A stretch of 64,000 nt of DNA from an uncultured Muribaculaceae bacterium (GCA_910588065.1 CAJUPZ010000012.1:15285-79284); one strand, 5' to 3'; counted from the stretch's first letter, positions 44,790 to 53,747 are shown. Notes: a model not told the origin generated them from the letters alone. Numbers and translations: made by a program.

Positions 44790-45653
44790 ATGAAGAAAAC
44801 GATTATAACCTCACTTCTGCTGCTCGCCGCCGCTTTCTGTGCTCATAGCGCGGGCGCGCAGACCCCCGATTCGCTCACCGTTTACTCTGAGTTTGAATCT
44901 CTACCCGTGGTCGACCCTCTGGATGAGAAAGTAATTGTCGGTGGCGACACTATCAGCATAATCCTGCCCCAGAGAAATTTCGGACGCTACGACCGCGGAC
45001 TATTCAACTTTCTCTTCATTCCGAAAGGCCAGTGGACTTTCGGCCTTATGGCAAGCTACGGCGAGTTGTCAACAGATGACACACAGCTGCTCAATGTCAT
45101 AACAAACCTCGATTTCAAGGGCAAGATGTACTCCATCAAGCCATCTTTCGGCTACTTCATAGGCAACAACCAGAGCATTGGCCTGAAGTTCAACTACACC
45201 CGCGGCGAAGCCACCCTCGGTAGCCTCGGCGTGGATATTGACGAGGACCTCAACTTCTCGCTAAAGGATGTCAGCTATTACTCCAATTCTTATTCCGTCG
45301 GAGTGTTCTACCGCACATACGTAGGCCTCTCGACTATGAAACGCTTCGGAGTGTTCAATGATGTCGACCTCAGCTTCGGCAGCGGCTCGGCACGCTTCAA
45401 ACGCTACTATGACGGCGAGCTGCGCGACACCCGCACAAACACTACTTCGGTATCGCTCAATTTCAGCCCCGGCCTCTGCGTCTTCATTATGGACAATGTC
45501 AGCTTCAATGTGTCTTTCGGCGTCTTCGGCGTTAACATCAAGCACGAGAAGCAACTAACCAACAATGTGCTGGACGGCTCGCGGACAAGCAGCGGTGCCA
45601 ATTTCAAGTTCAATTTGTTTAACATCAATTTCGGACTCGGTGTACACATCTGA
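44790..45653 (+). CDS. Outer-membrane beta-barrel protein, second paralogue
   Basis: 287 residues. Signal peptide TSLLLLAAAFCAHSAGAQ. An extra N-terminal stretch (about 30-65, VVDPLDEKVIVGGDTISIIL) is absent from the first paralogue; then FLFIPKGQWTFGLMASYGEL starts the common barrel: YSIKPSFGYFIGNNQSIGL, FYRTYVGLSTMKRFGVFND, LNFSPGLCVFIMDNV, ending FNLFNINFGLGVHI. Same fold and probably same complex as the 44037 product. Its last 14 bases overlap the likely GTG start of the PCMD lipoprotein gene. Confidence 0.75.
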   Translation: MKKTIITSLLLLAAAFCAHSAGAQTPDSLTVYSEFESLPVVDPLDEKVIVGGDTISIILPQRNFGRYDRGLFNFLFIPKGQWTFGLMASYGELSTDDTQLLNVITNLDFKGKMYSIKPSFGYFIGNNQSIGLKFNYTRGEATLGSLGVDIDEDLNFSLKDVSYYSNSYSVGVFYRTYVGLSTMKRFGVFNDVDLSFGSGSARFKRYYDGELRDTRTNTTSVSLNFSPGLCVFIMDNVSFNVSFGVFGVNIKHEKQLTNNVLDGSRTSSGANFKFNLFNINFGLGVHI

Positions 45654-47238
45654 TTTCTCATTCTCATCATGCCGGCGGGTTGTCGCTCCGGTGATATGCT
45701 CTCTGCTGGCGCTCATGTCGTCTTGTATCAAAAACGACATACCATACCCGCATATTCAGCCAAACATTATCGCAATAGAGGCTGAAAACCAGAGCCGTGC
45801 GGCAGCCATCGACTCCATTGAGCGCACTGTCACTCTGTTTCTCAACGAAGCTGCCGACATCCGGTGCGTCAGGCTCGCGTCGCTGACCCTTTCACCCGGT
45901 GCCACATGCCCTGACTCGGCTCTCATTGTGCAGGGGCTCGACCTCACTCAGCCGGTAGACCTCACTTTTGCGATGTACTACGATTATGTGTGGACCCTCT
46001 CCGCACAGCAGACTATCGAACGCTATTTCTCTGTGGCAAACCAGGTGGGCGCCTCTGTCATTGATGCTGACAATCACACTGTTACCGCAACAGTACCCTC
46101 AGGCCTGTCTCTCAACGACATAACGGTGCAATCCATAAAACTCGGCGGCACAACAGCTGTCATGACCCCTGACCTCAACGGCAAGTCTGTCGATTTCTCA
46201 TCGCCGGTGCAGGTTACTGTGACGGAGTTCGGGCGCGAGCAGGTGTGGACAATATCAATTGACCAGACAGATATCGCTGTAAACATCGACCGCGTGGACG
46301 CATGGACAAATGTCGCTTGGGTTTATGCTACAGCCGAAGCCGGTAAAACAACCGGTTTTGAGTACCGCCTCTCTGGTGTGGATGTATGGACTTCAGTGCC
46401 CGAAGCGTGGATTACCCGCGCCGGTGGCAGCTTCTCGGCACGTCTTGTCAATCTGCTGCCTGAGTCATCTTACGAGGTACGTGCGTTCAGTGGCGAGGAG
46501 TACACTCTTCCGGCTCAATTCACCACTATGACAAACATCCAGATGCCGAACTCTTCGTTTGAGAACTGGTGGCTCGATGGCAAAATCTGGTGTCCCTGGA
46601 CAGATGGAGGCTCCCCTTTCTGGGGCACCGGCAACAAGGGCGCGACAACGCTCGGACCCTCTAATACAACCCCGATTTCTGATCTCTCCTCGCCGACAGG
46701 CTACAGAGGAGCTAAGCTTGAATCCAAGTTTGTCGGAGTGTCGATTCTCGGCAAGCTCGCCGCCGGAAACCTTTTCTCCGGCGACTATGTCGCCACCGAG
46801 GGCACTAACGGTATCCTCTCTTTCGGAAGAGCTTTCTCAAATTACCCCACAAAGCTCACAGGACGGATCGAATACACTCCGGTGCCGATCTCTCACTTCT
46901 CATCCGGTTTTGAGAATCTTGTCGGCGAGCCTGACACATGTATTGTATGGTGCGCCCTCGGCGACTGGAATGAACCGTATGAGATTCGCACCAACCCCTC
47001 GCGCAGAAAGCTTTTCGACCCCAATGACCCGGGTGTAATCGCATATGGGCAGGCTCAGTATGGCCATGCTACCGGCGGATTTATCGATTTTGAAGCTGTG
47101 CTCGAATACCGCTCCACCTCGCGCAAGCCTAAATACATCATTGTTGTGGCCAGTGCAAGCAAGTACGGCGACTATTTCACCGGTGGCAGCGGCTCGGTTC
47201 TGTCAATTGATCATTTCGAACTTCAATACGATTATTGA
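45640..47238 (+). CDS. PCMD-domain surface lipoprotein
   Basis: 532 residues from GTG 45640. The only in-frame ATG in the N-terminal region lies within the signal sequence, so a GTG start inside the preceding gene is the best choice. CRRVVAPVICSLLALMSSC is a lipoprotein signal. Two Ig-like domains follow, then the PCMD domain (putative carbohydrate metabolism, about 310-532): MPNSSFENWW, WCPWTDGGSPFWGTGNKGAT, LESKFVGVSILGKLAAGNLF and YIIVVASASKYGDYFTGGSG. PCMD is known from Bacteroidetes surface proteins; its activity is unproven. The sulfatase gene begins one base after its stop. Confidence 0.85.
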   Translation: MYTSDFSFSSCRRVVAPVICSLLALMSSCIKNDIPYPHIQPNIIAIEAENQSRAAAIDSIERTVTLFLNEAADIRCVRLASLTLSPGATCPDSALIVQGLDLTQPVDLTFAMYYDYVWTLSAQQTIERYFSVANQVGASVIDADNHTVTATVPSGLSLNDITVQSIKLGGTTAVMTPDLNGKSVDFSSPVQVTVTEFGREQVWTISIDQTDIAVNIDRVDAWTNVAWVYATAEAGKTTGFEYRLSGVDVWTSVPEAWITRAGGSFSARLVNLLPESSYEVRAFSGEEYTLPAQFTTMTNIQMPNSSFENWWLDGKIWCPWTDGGSPFWGTGNKGATTLGPSNTTPISDLSSPTGYRGAKLESKFVGVSILGKLAAGNLFSGDYVATEGTNGILSFGRAFSNYPTKLTGRIEYTPVPISHFSSGFENLVGEPDTCIVWCALGDWNEPYEIRTNPSRRKLFDPNDPGVIAYGQAQYGHATGGFIDFEAVLEYRSTSRKPKYIIVVASASKYGDYFTGGSGSVLSIDHFELQYDY

Positions 47239-47239
47239 T

Positions 47240-48760
47240 ATGAAATTCCTCAAACCGTTACTTTCACTTCCTGTGGCCGCTTGCGCTTTGCAGGCGGTGG
47301 CTGAGACAAAACAGCCCAATATACTGCTGTTTATGGTCGATGATATGGGCTGGCAGGACACTTCCGTGCCTTTTACCGACTCTATAACCGCCAACAACCG
47401 CAAGTATCTCACTCCAAACATGGAGCGCCTCGCCGCGAAGGGCATGAAGTTTACATCCGCATACGCTTGTGCAATCAGCTCACCATCGCGCTGCAGCATG
47501 ATTACCGGCGCTAATGCCTCGCGCCACAGAGTCACAAACTGGACACTGCACCGCGACCGCACTACCGACGGTAAATCCGACCTGACAACACCGCCCGACT
47601 GGAACTACAACGGTATCAGCATGGTGCCCGGCATAAACAACACATACGTCGGACCCTCTTTCGTGGAGAATCTGCGTCGTGCCGGATACCACACTATCCA
47701 CTGCGGCAAAGCCCACTTAGGTGCAATCGACACCCCGGGAGAGAATCCGATACACTTCGGCTTTGAAACCAACATTACAGGCTCGGCGGCCGGCGGTCTC
47801 GCAACATACCTCAGCGAGCAGAATTACGGTCACAAGGCTGATGGCACTCCGGTGTCGCCTTTTGCTATCGAAGGCCTTGAAAAGTATTGGGGCACAGGTA
47901 CTTTCGCTACTGAGGCGCTGACTCAGGAGGCTATCGCGGCTCTTGAAAAAGCCAAGAAGTACAATCAGCCCTGGTTCCTTTATATGGCGCACTATGCCGT
48001 CCATGTGCCTATCGACCGCGATATGCGCTTCTATCAGAAGCATATCGACCGCGGACTTGACCCCCGCGAGGCTGCATACGCATCGCTTGTGGAGGGTATG
48101 GACAAGAGCCTCGGCGATCTCCTCGACTGGATTGACGCTAATGGCGAGGCCGACAATACCATAGTTATCTTCATGAGCGACAATGGCGGTTACTCGGCTT
48201 CAAACGACTGGCGTGCCGGTGAGCTCCACACCCAGAACGCCCCCCTGCGCGGCGGCAAGGGCTCGCTCCTCGAAGGCGGTATCCGCGAGCCGATGATTGT
48301 CAGCTGGCCCGGACACACGGCCCCGGCGTCTAAGTGCGACAACTATCTGATTATCGAAGATTTCTTCCCCTCTATTCTCGATATGGCAGGGGTGGAGTAC
48401 ACCGATTCTGTCGATGGTGTCAGCTTTGTGCCCATGATTGAGGGCACCGCAAACCCCTCGCAGGGCAGGGCCCTTGTGTGGAACTATCCCAACAATTGGG
48501 GTATGAACGGCCCGGCCATCAACATGAACTGCGCTATACGAAAGGACAACTGGAAGATGATATACAGCTATGAGACAGGCGAAAAGCAGCTGTATAATCT
48601 TGATAAGGATCCCTTTGAGCACAATAATCTCGCAGCTAAGGACAAAAAGACACTCTCCCGCATGAGTGCTGAGCTCGGACGCCTCCTCCGTGAGCGAGGC
48701 GCGCAGCGTCCAACACTGAAAGCTACCGGTTTGCCGGCTCCATGGCCCGACGAAATCTGA
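47240..48760 (+). CDS. Exported S1 family sulfatase (serine type)
   Basis: 506 residues from ATG 47240. Signal peptide KFLKPLLSLPVAACALQAVA. Metal-binding ILLFMVDDMGWQD near residue 30; sulfatase signature SSPSRCSMITG near 85, with Ser as the residue to be converted to formylglycine, so it depends on an anaerobic sulfatase-maturing enzyme; HCGKAHLGA near 158 and FMSDNGGYS near 315. It should remove sulfate from a glycan in the periplasm or at the surface. The subfamily cannot be set by eye; GH20 and GH29 genes downstream point to mucin or other host glycans. Confidence 0.93.
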   Translation: MKFLKPLLSLPVAACALQAVAETKQPNILLFMVDDMGWQDTSVPFTDSITANNRKYLTPNMERLAAKGMKFTSAYACAISSPSRCSMITGANASRHRVTNWTLHRDRTTDGKSDLTTPPDWNYNGISMVPGINNTYVGPSFVENLRRAGYHTIHCGKAHLGAIDTPGENPIHFGFETNITGSAAGGLATYLSEQNYGHKADGTPVSPFAIEGLEKYWGTGTFATEALTQEAIAALEKAKKYNQPWFLYMAHYAVHVPIDRDMRFYQKHIDRGLDPREAAYASLVEGMDKSLGDLLDWIDANGEADNTIVIFMSDNGGYSASNDWRAGELHTQNAPLRGGKGSLLEGGIREPMIVSWPGHTAPASKCDNYLIIEDFFPSILDMAGVEYTDSVDGVSFVPMIEGTANPSQGRALVWNYPNNWGMNGPAINMNCAIRKDNWKMIYSYETGEKQLYNLDKDPFEHNNLAAKDKKTLSRMSAELGRLLRERGAQRPTLKATGLPAPWPDEI

Positions 48761-48772
48761 TTTTTACACGAT

Positions 48773-49804
48773 ATGAAAAAACTTTTCCTTTTTGCACTTG
48801 CCGCGATATCTTTCGCGGCAAGTGTTGCAGATGAGCCTAAGCAGCTCTCTGTCCTCCAGTTCAATATCTGGCAGGAGGGCACTGTTATTGATGGTGGGTT
48901 TGATGCTGTCGCAGATGAAATAGCCCGCCTCGAACCCGATTTTGTGATGCTCAGCGAGGTGCGCAATTACAAAAACACCCGCTTTTGCGACCGCATCACT
49001 GACGCTCTCGCACAGCGTGGTAAAAAATACCATTCCTTCTACTCCGATGACACCGGACTGCTCAGCAAGCATGAGATAACCGACAGTGCGGTTGTATTTC
49101 CCCTGAAGAATGACCACGGTACAGTCCACCGCCTCAACGCAACTATCGGCAACCGTAAGTTTGCCGTCTATACTGCCCACCTCGACTATCTGAATGACAC
49201 CTACTACGAGGTGCGCGGCTACGATGGCAACTCATGGAAGCGCATGCCGCAGCCCCTCACCGATGTGGATGAGATTTTGCGCCGCAACGCCCTGTCCCAG
49301 AGAGACGAGGCTATCGCCGCATTTATCGACGATGCCAAGGCTCAGGCCAGTCAGGGAGCTATGGTGATTATCGGCGGCGATTTCAACGAGCCCTCTCATC
49401 TCGACTGGATTGAAGCCACACGCGACAGCGCCGACCATCATGGTGTGGTTATCGCTTGGCCCGCCACATCGGAACTTGCTAAGGCCGGGTTCAAGGATGC
49501 GTACAGGGAGGTCTATCCAAACCCTGTGACACACCCCGGTTACACTTATCCGTCTGTAAACCCGGCGCGCACGCCCGACAAAATCACATGGGCGCCAGAG
49601 AGCGACGAGCGCGACCGTATCGACTACATTTTCTACCTCCCCGCAAACGAACTGCAGCCCTCGACGGCCTGCATTCTCGGGCCGGAGGGCTGCGTGGTTC
49701 GGGCTAAGGAGGTGCCGAGCTATTCAGGCGACACCTTTATGAAACCTCTGGGGGTGTGGCCTACTGACCACAAGGCGGTATTTGTCACATTCACCTACCG
49801 TTAA
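48773..49804 (+). CDS. Exported endonuclease/exonuclease/phosphatase (EEP) family protein
   Basis: 343 residues. Signal peptide LFLFALAAISFAASVA. All EEP active-site blocks are present: LQFNIWQEG (Asn), FVMLSEVRN (Glu), AVYTAHLDY (His), IIGGDFNEPSH (Asp, Asn), DRIDYIFYL (Asp) and VWPTDHKAVFVTF (Asp-His). The family includes DNases, phosphodiesterases, inositol phosphatases and sphingomyelinases; the substrate here is unknown. It follows the sulfatase by 12 bases and closes the operon; the terminator at 49995-50026 lies downstream. Confidence 0.9.
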   Translation: MKKLFLFALAAISFAASVADEPKQLSVLQFNIWQEGTVIDGGFDAVADEIARLEPDFVMLSEVRNYKNTRFCDRITDALAQRGKKYHSFYSDDTGLLSKHEITDSAVVFPLKNDHGTVHRLNATIGNRKFAVYTAHLDYLNDTYYEVRGYDGNSWKRMPQPLTDVDEILRRNALSQRDEAIAAFIDDAKAQASQGAMVIIGGDFNEPSHLDWIEATRDSADHHGVVIAWPATSELAKAGFKDAYREVYPNPVTHPGYTYPSVNPARTPDKITWAPESDERDRIDYIFYLPANELQPSTACILGPEGCVVRAKEVPSYSGDTFMKPLGVWPTDHKAVFVTFTYR

Positions 49805-49977
49805 ATCCTATTTGCCATTAAGTAGTACTCGAAAATTAGTTTATATTATATCTGCCGCTTCATCATGAGCAGACAGAATATAATGAACAGGGAGTTATGG
49901 GGTTCCATAATGACCTGTGAAGCGTATTTTGGATGCCTTGAGGAAGCAAAGAGATGATATAAAATAATTTACGAGGA

Positions 49978-51636
49978 CTACTTATCGCATTCCTGAGGCT
50001 TCTGACAACAGTCGGAAGCCTCTTTTGCAAATGCGTGGCGACCATAGTTCCAGTCAAGAGACTGATATATCGGTTCATGAGTGCGTATACGCTTGTGAAA
50101 ATCGCTGTAATCACGCTTTTCCTGAGGTGTCCATCCCGCTTCTGCAACAGCTGCCAGACGCGGCATCATCAGATATTCCAGAAATTCGGGGGTAATCACA
50201 TACTCGCTCCAGAAGTTGGCCTGGACACCCATATATTTGTCGGCAAGCTCGGCCGGAACATCTTTCATGGGCACATAATTGTACACAGCCTCAAGGGTCT
50301 CTGTGCCACGTCCCTGGCTCAGCGGCTCTGTCGGGCTCGGATTCTGCTTGCGGTTGATATAATACGGTATCTGCGGAGTGAGTATTGTGGTGAGTCCGCG
50401 CTGGGCGGCTTCGAGGGCTGCCTTGTCGGCTCCAACCCAGGCCATGATGGTCATATCCTGAGGCAGCATGGCTGTGTTGCCGTGGAGAACCTCGTTCCAG
50501 AATATCAGCTTGCGGTGATCCGCCTGCGGCTTGTCGGCGATATGCTTCGCAAGCTTGCGGTAGAAATCAAGCTGCAGGTCGCGGTAATTATCCGAACCTA
50601 TCTCAGCAAGCAGAGCCTTGCAGGCATCATTCTGCTCCCACTTGGTTGTGGGGCATTCATCACCGCCCAGGTGTATGTAGGAGTAGGGGAAAAGCGGTAT
50701 CAGCTCATCGATGATATCCTTGGCCATCTGCACCGCCGCCGGATTGGCTACATTCATCACATCGCGGCTCACACCCTGGTACAGCCACACCTCATGCTCA
50801 TTCTCGGGGTCGCAGGCAAGTATCTCCGGATAGGCGGCCACAGCTGCCTGGGTGTGTCCCGGTATGTCTATCTCCGGCACAACCTCTATGAAACGGTCCT
50901 TGGCGTATGCAACAATCTCCCTGATGTCATCCTGAGTGTAGTAGCCCGAATATGTCACGGTGTCAGGCTCGTATGCCTGCCAGCCAAGCGACTTGCTGCC
51001 GCGGGTGGCACCCACTTCAGTAAGCTTGGGATACTTCTTTATCTCGATGCGCCAGCCCTGATCCTCGGTGAGGTGCCAGTGAAAGCGGTTGAGCTTGTAC
51101 ATCGCCATCATGTCGAGCACCTTCTTCACCTCATCCTTGCCGAAGATGTGTCGTCCCTCGTCAAGCATGAAACCGCGCCAGCCGAAGCGGGGCGAGTCTT
51201 CAATCTCGACAGCCTGTATTGTAGCCGGCGACGCCGGGTTTACAGGCAGCATCTGCCGCAGGCTCTGCAGGGCATAGAAAAAGCCCGCCGGGCGCGCAGC
51301 CTCAATCACTATACCGCCGGGACTCACCTTGAGAGCGTAGGCCTCCGGACCCATCGCAGGATTGACAGCAAGTTCTATGTCAGCCTTTTCTTTGCCGGCA
51401 ACAAGCTCGCTGCCGGCCCCCTTGGCAATAGCGCCGCTGAGGGTGTTGAACACCATAGCTACACTGTCGCCCTCAAACTGAGGCAACTTATATGTTGTCC
51501 TTGCCGGGAAAGTAAATGACGATTCACTCTGAGACATGGAGCTTGGCAGCGGAATTATATCGGCGCCTGCCGCTCCTTGCGCGCAGGCAAGCAACAATGT
51601 TGCAGCCAGAGCGCGGGTTGTGGTTTTTAGATTCAT
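49978..51636 (-). CDS. Beta-N-acetylhexosaminidase (GH20)
   Basis: 552 residues. Signal peptide ATLLLACAQGAAGA. N-terminal GH20b domain (about 25-150), then the catalytic barrel: GWRGFMLDEGRHIFGKDEV, FHWHLTEDQGWRIEIKKYP near 195, the catalytic pair in YIHLGGDECPTTKWEQ (Asp-Glu near 330), and the later Trp in TIMAWVGADKA. It removes terminal GlcNAc or GalNAc, probably in the periplasm, from host glycans. The stop is TAG. The last codons hold a hairpin that can end transcription coming from the opposite strand. Confidence 0.95.
   Translation of the reverse strand: MNLKTTTRALAATLLLACAQGAAGADIIPLPSSMSQSESSFTFPARTTYKLPQFEGDSVAMVFNTLSGAIAKGAGSELVAGKEKADIELAVNPAMGPEAYALKVSPGGIVIEAARPAGFFYALQSLRQMLPVNPASPATIQAVEIEDSPRFGWRGFMLDEGRHIFGKDEVKKVLDMMAMYKLNRFHWHLTEDQGWRIEIKKYPKLTEVGATRGSKSLGWQAYEPDTVTYSGYYTQDDIREIVAYAKDRFIEVVPEIDIPGHTQAAVAAYPEILACDPENEHEVWLYQGVSRDVMNVANPAAVQMAKDIIDELIPLFPYSYIHLGGDECPTTKWEQNDACKALLAEIGSDNYRDLQLDFYRKLAKHIADKPQADHRKLIFWNEVLHGNTAMLPQDMTIMAWVGADKAALEAAQRGLTTILTPQIPYYINRKQNPSPTEPLSQGRGTETLEAVYNYVPMKDVPAELADKYMGVQANFWSEYVITPEFLEYLMMPRLAAVAEAGWTPQEKRDYSDFHKRIRTHEPIYQSLDWNYGRHAFAKEASDCCQKPQECDK
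49995..50026 (+). terminator. Intrinsic terminator of the 41487-49804 operon, inside the 3' end of the GH20 gene
   Basis: GAGGCTTC (49995-50002) pairs with GAAGCCTC (50015-50022), followed by TTTT on the plus strand. It lies about 190 bases after the EEP stop and overlaps the last codons of the convergent GH20 gene. Confidence 0.6.
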
Positions 51637-51662
51637 GGTTTGCTAACTTTTATGTTACTCCA

Positions 51663-51670
51663 CAAAAGTA
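51663..51670 (-). promoter_or_regulatory. -7 box TACTTTTG for the GH20 gene
   Basis: On the minus strand TACTTTTG matches TAnnTTTG, 26 bases before the ATG at 51636. No good -33 box is visible. Confidence 0.45.
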
Positions 51671-51699
51671 CACAAAAAAAGCCACTCCGTAACCCTCCC

Positions 51700-52269
51700 C
51701 AGCAAAAAATCCCTCCCCCACGTTAATTCCCACCCGCAGCGCGTGCCCCCTCATCCCACCCCGCTGCGGTAATTTCCACCCGCGGTGAGCGGGTGGCCGG
51801 TCAATGGCGTGTGGTGGAGCGCAGCGAGACCACACGATAACGCATCCTCCCAAAATAAGACCCGCAGCGCGCGGGTCGCGAGAAAGTACCCCCTCTAATG
51901 TGGCGTCGTAGACGCGGAGCACCCGGAGGGTGAGATTATTTTGTTATCCGCACACGCAGTGTGCGGGTTATCAGCTACATACGCAGATGGTGCCTGAGGT
52001 ACTACATTTGGCACTCTCATAGGGATGGTGTCATAGCTCTCGCGACCCCCTCACAGGGGTCTTTAGGAGAGGGGGGCCTTAACGCGTGGTCTCGCCTACG
52101 GCTCCACACACGCGCTACTGCCTCGCGACCGGCTCGCCGCCGGTCTGATGGGTATCATCCACATGTGTATGCGTCTCCCTCTCATCAAACGGGGTATACA
52201 GCAGAGGGGCCTTGTTTGAGTCGTGGGGCTCAGCAAGGTCGCTCTAATAGGTTATTTGTAGCGGGGGGA
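51700..52269. repeat. Non-coding, hairpin-rich repeat region (copy A)
   Basis: No supported gene in this 570-base gap. It is a chain of short palindromes with different stems: CCGCAGCG/CGCTGCGG (51734-51769), CCACCCGC/GCGGGTGG (about 51777-51797), GACCCGC/GCGGGTC (51859-51877), CCGCACAC/GTGTGCGG (51948-51966), GACCCC/GGGGTC (52044-52061) and GACCGGC/GCCGGTC (52127-52145). The 9-mer CTCGCGACC begins three of these, at 51882-51874 (minus), 52039-52047 and 52122-52130. The segment 51860-52000, read on minus, aligns with 63466-63606: the first 80 positions align without gaps with 69 identities by my count. Confidence 0.75.
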
Positions 52270-53706
52270 TTATTCTTCGGCGGAGAGGGCTTCGGCTTCC
52301 TCGGTGGCCACGGAGGATTTGATGTTGGGCGACTCGAGGCCGTAGCCGTGCTTGGTGTTGAGGAATTTAAGCCACAGGGCGAAAATGAGCGCGGCGGCGC
52401 CGAATCCTGCAAACATCAGCATGGGGTTGGTGTAGTCGTAGTTGGCCGGGTCTACACCTTCATTTGAGGCTACGAGTATTTTGCCGAAGAGAATGGGCAC
52501 TGCGAACAGGCCGATGTTCTGCACCCAGAAGATGAGGGAGTAAGCGCTGCCGAGGTAGCGGGCATCCATCACTTTGGGCACTGAGGGCCAGAGCGCTGCG
52601 GGCACAAGCGAGAAGCTCACTCCGAGCACAATGATTGTGGCAAGGGCAAGGTCGTGGCTGGGCACTTTGGGCAGCACAAGGGCAAATACGAGATGGCAGC
52701 ATATCAGCAGTATTGAGCCGATGATGAGCATGGTGGCTCCGCGGCCAACTTTGTCAAGGAAGTAGCCCAGCGGGGGTGTGAGGACAAGTGCTCCGATCGG
52801 AAACCAGCGGAGTATGTCGGCGGCGGCAACATCGCTAATGCCGAGGTTGCACTGCAGCATATTGGTGCCGAAGCGCTGGAAGGGGAAGATGGCTGAGTAG
52901 TAGAGCACGCACAGCAGGGCGATTATCCAGAAGAGCTTGCTTGTGAACAGGCCGCCCACATCGCTGAGCTTGAATTCCTCCTCGCTCTCGCCTTCGGTTT
53001 TGGCTTCGCCTAGCTGTTTGTCAAGCCGTGTGTCCATGATGCTGAACACAATATAGTTTATCAGGCCGATAAGGAGCAGGGCGGTGCAGAATGCCACGGG
53101 GGGCACTACAGAGGCGTTGTCGGCTCCCCACCAGTTGGAAAGACGGGGTGAGATTGACAGCACGGCAAACACTCCAAGGCGCGCAATGGCCATCTCTATG
53201 CCCATTGCAAGAGCCATCTCTTTGCCTTCAAACCATTTGGCTATCGCTTTGCTCACTGTGATACCGGCCATCTCGCAGCCGCAGCCGAAAATCATGAAGC
53301 CGAGGGCGGCGAGTTTGGCGCTGCCGGGCATGTCGGTCCACCAGGAGCTGAGCCACTGGTCGAGCGCGCTGCCTGCAAAGAGGCTGCTTACTGCGTAAAG
53401 CTTTATCACGGCGCCGGTCACCATCACCGATGCACTGAGGGTGCCTGTGAAGCGCACTCCCATTTTGTCGAGGATTATACCTGCAACTATCAGAAAGCCA
53501 AATACATTGAGCATATATTCGGCTCCGGCATAGTTGCCGAATGCGCTCGCGCTCCAGTTTAGCGGAGCCTGCTCCACCAATGCCTGCAGCGGCGACATGA
53601 CGTCTACAAACATGTAGGCGAAAAACATCATGGAGGCGATGAGTATCAGCGCGAGCCAGCGTGCCCACGCTTTGTCGTTCAAGGTCTCCCTTATTAATTC
53701 TGTCAT
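52270..53706 (-). CDS. MFS transporter (MFSD1-like), substrate unknown
   Basis: 478 residues from ATG 53706; a longer in-frame reading would include the promoter. About 12 transmembrane helices, with MFS loop motif ILDKMGVRFTG after helix 2, a central charged loop rich in Glu (about 235-260) and YFLDKVGRGATM in the second half. The general layout reminds me of the MFSD1 group, eukaryotic members of which carry dipeptides; that likeness is weak evidence. It ends in an acidic tail. Neighbouring glycan hydrolases would also allow uptake of a mono- or disaccharide. Confidence 0.85.
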   Translation of the reverse strand: MTELIRETLNDKAWARWLALILIASMMFFAYMFVDVMSPLQALVEQAPLNWSASAFGNYAGAEYMLNVFGFLIVAGIILDKMGVRFTGTLSASVMVTGAVIKLYAVSSLFAGSALDQWLSSWWTDMPGSAKLAALGFMIFGCGCEMAGITVSKAIAKWFEGKEMALAMGIEMAIARLGVFAVLSISPRLSNWWGADNASVVPPVAFCTALLLIGLINYIVFSIMDTRLDKQLGEAKTEGESEEEFKLSDVGGLFTSKLFWIIALLCVLYYSAIFPFQRFGTNMLQCNLGISDVAAADILRWFPIGALVLTPPLGYFLDKVGRGATMLIIGSILLICCHLVFALVLPKVPSHDLALATIIVLGVSFSLVPAALWPSVPKVMDARYLGSAYSLIFWVQNIGLFAVPILFGKILVASNEGVDPANYDYTNPMLMFAGFGAAALIFALWLKFLNTKHGYGLESPNIKSSVATEEAEALSAEE

Positions 53707-53739
53707 AATGATTGGGTTTATCGTTTTGTTATTTCCGCA

Positions 53740-53747
53740 CAAAATTA
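53740..53747 (-). promoter_or_regulatory. -7 box TAATTTTG for the MFS gene at 52270
   Basis: On the minus strand TAATTTTG lies 33 bases before the ATG at 53706. The nearest TTTG upstream is only 12 bases away, too close for a standard -33 box. Confidence 0.45.

Noticed and set aside
50035..51519. 494-codon open frame on plus, opposite the GH20 gene
   Set aside because: It is antisense to a well-supported GH20 enzyme, has low-complexity, Leu/His/Arg-rich sequence and no recognisable domain; GC-rich codons leave few stops on the opposite strand.
51961..52467. 168-codon open frame in the repeat gap
   Set aside because: It runs through several hairpins and into the end of the MFS gene; no protein-like composition.
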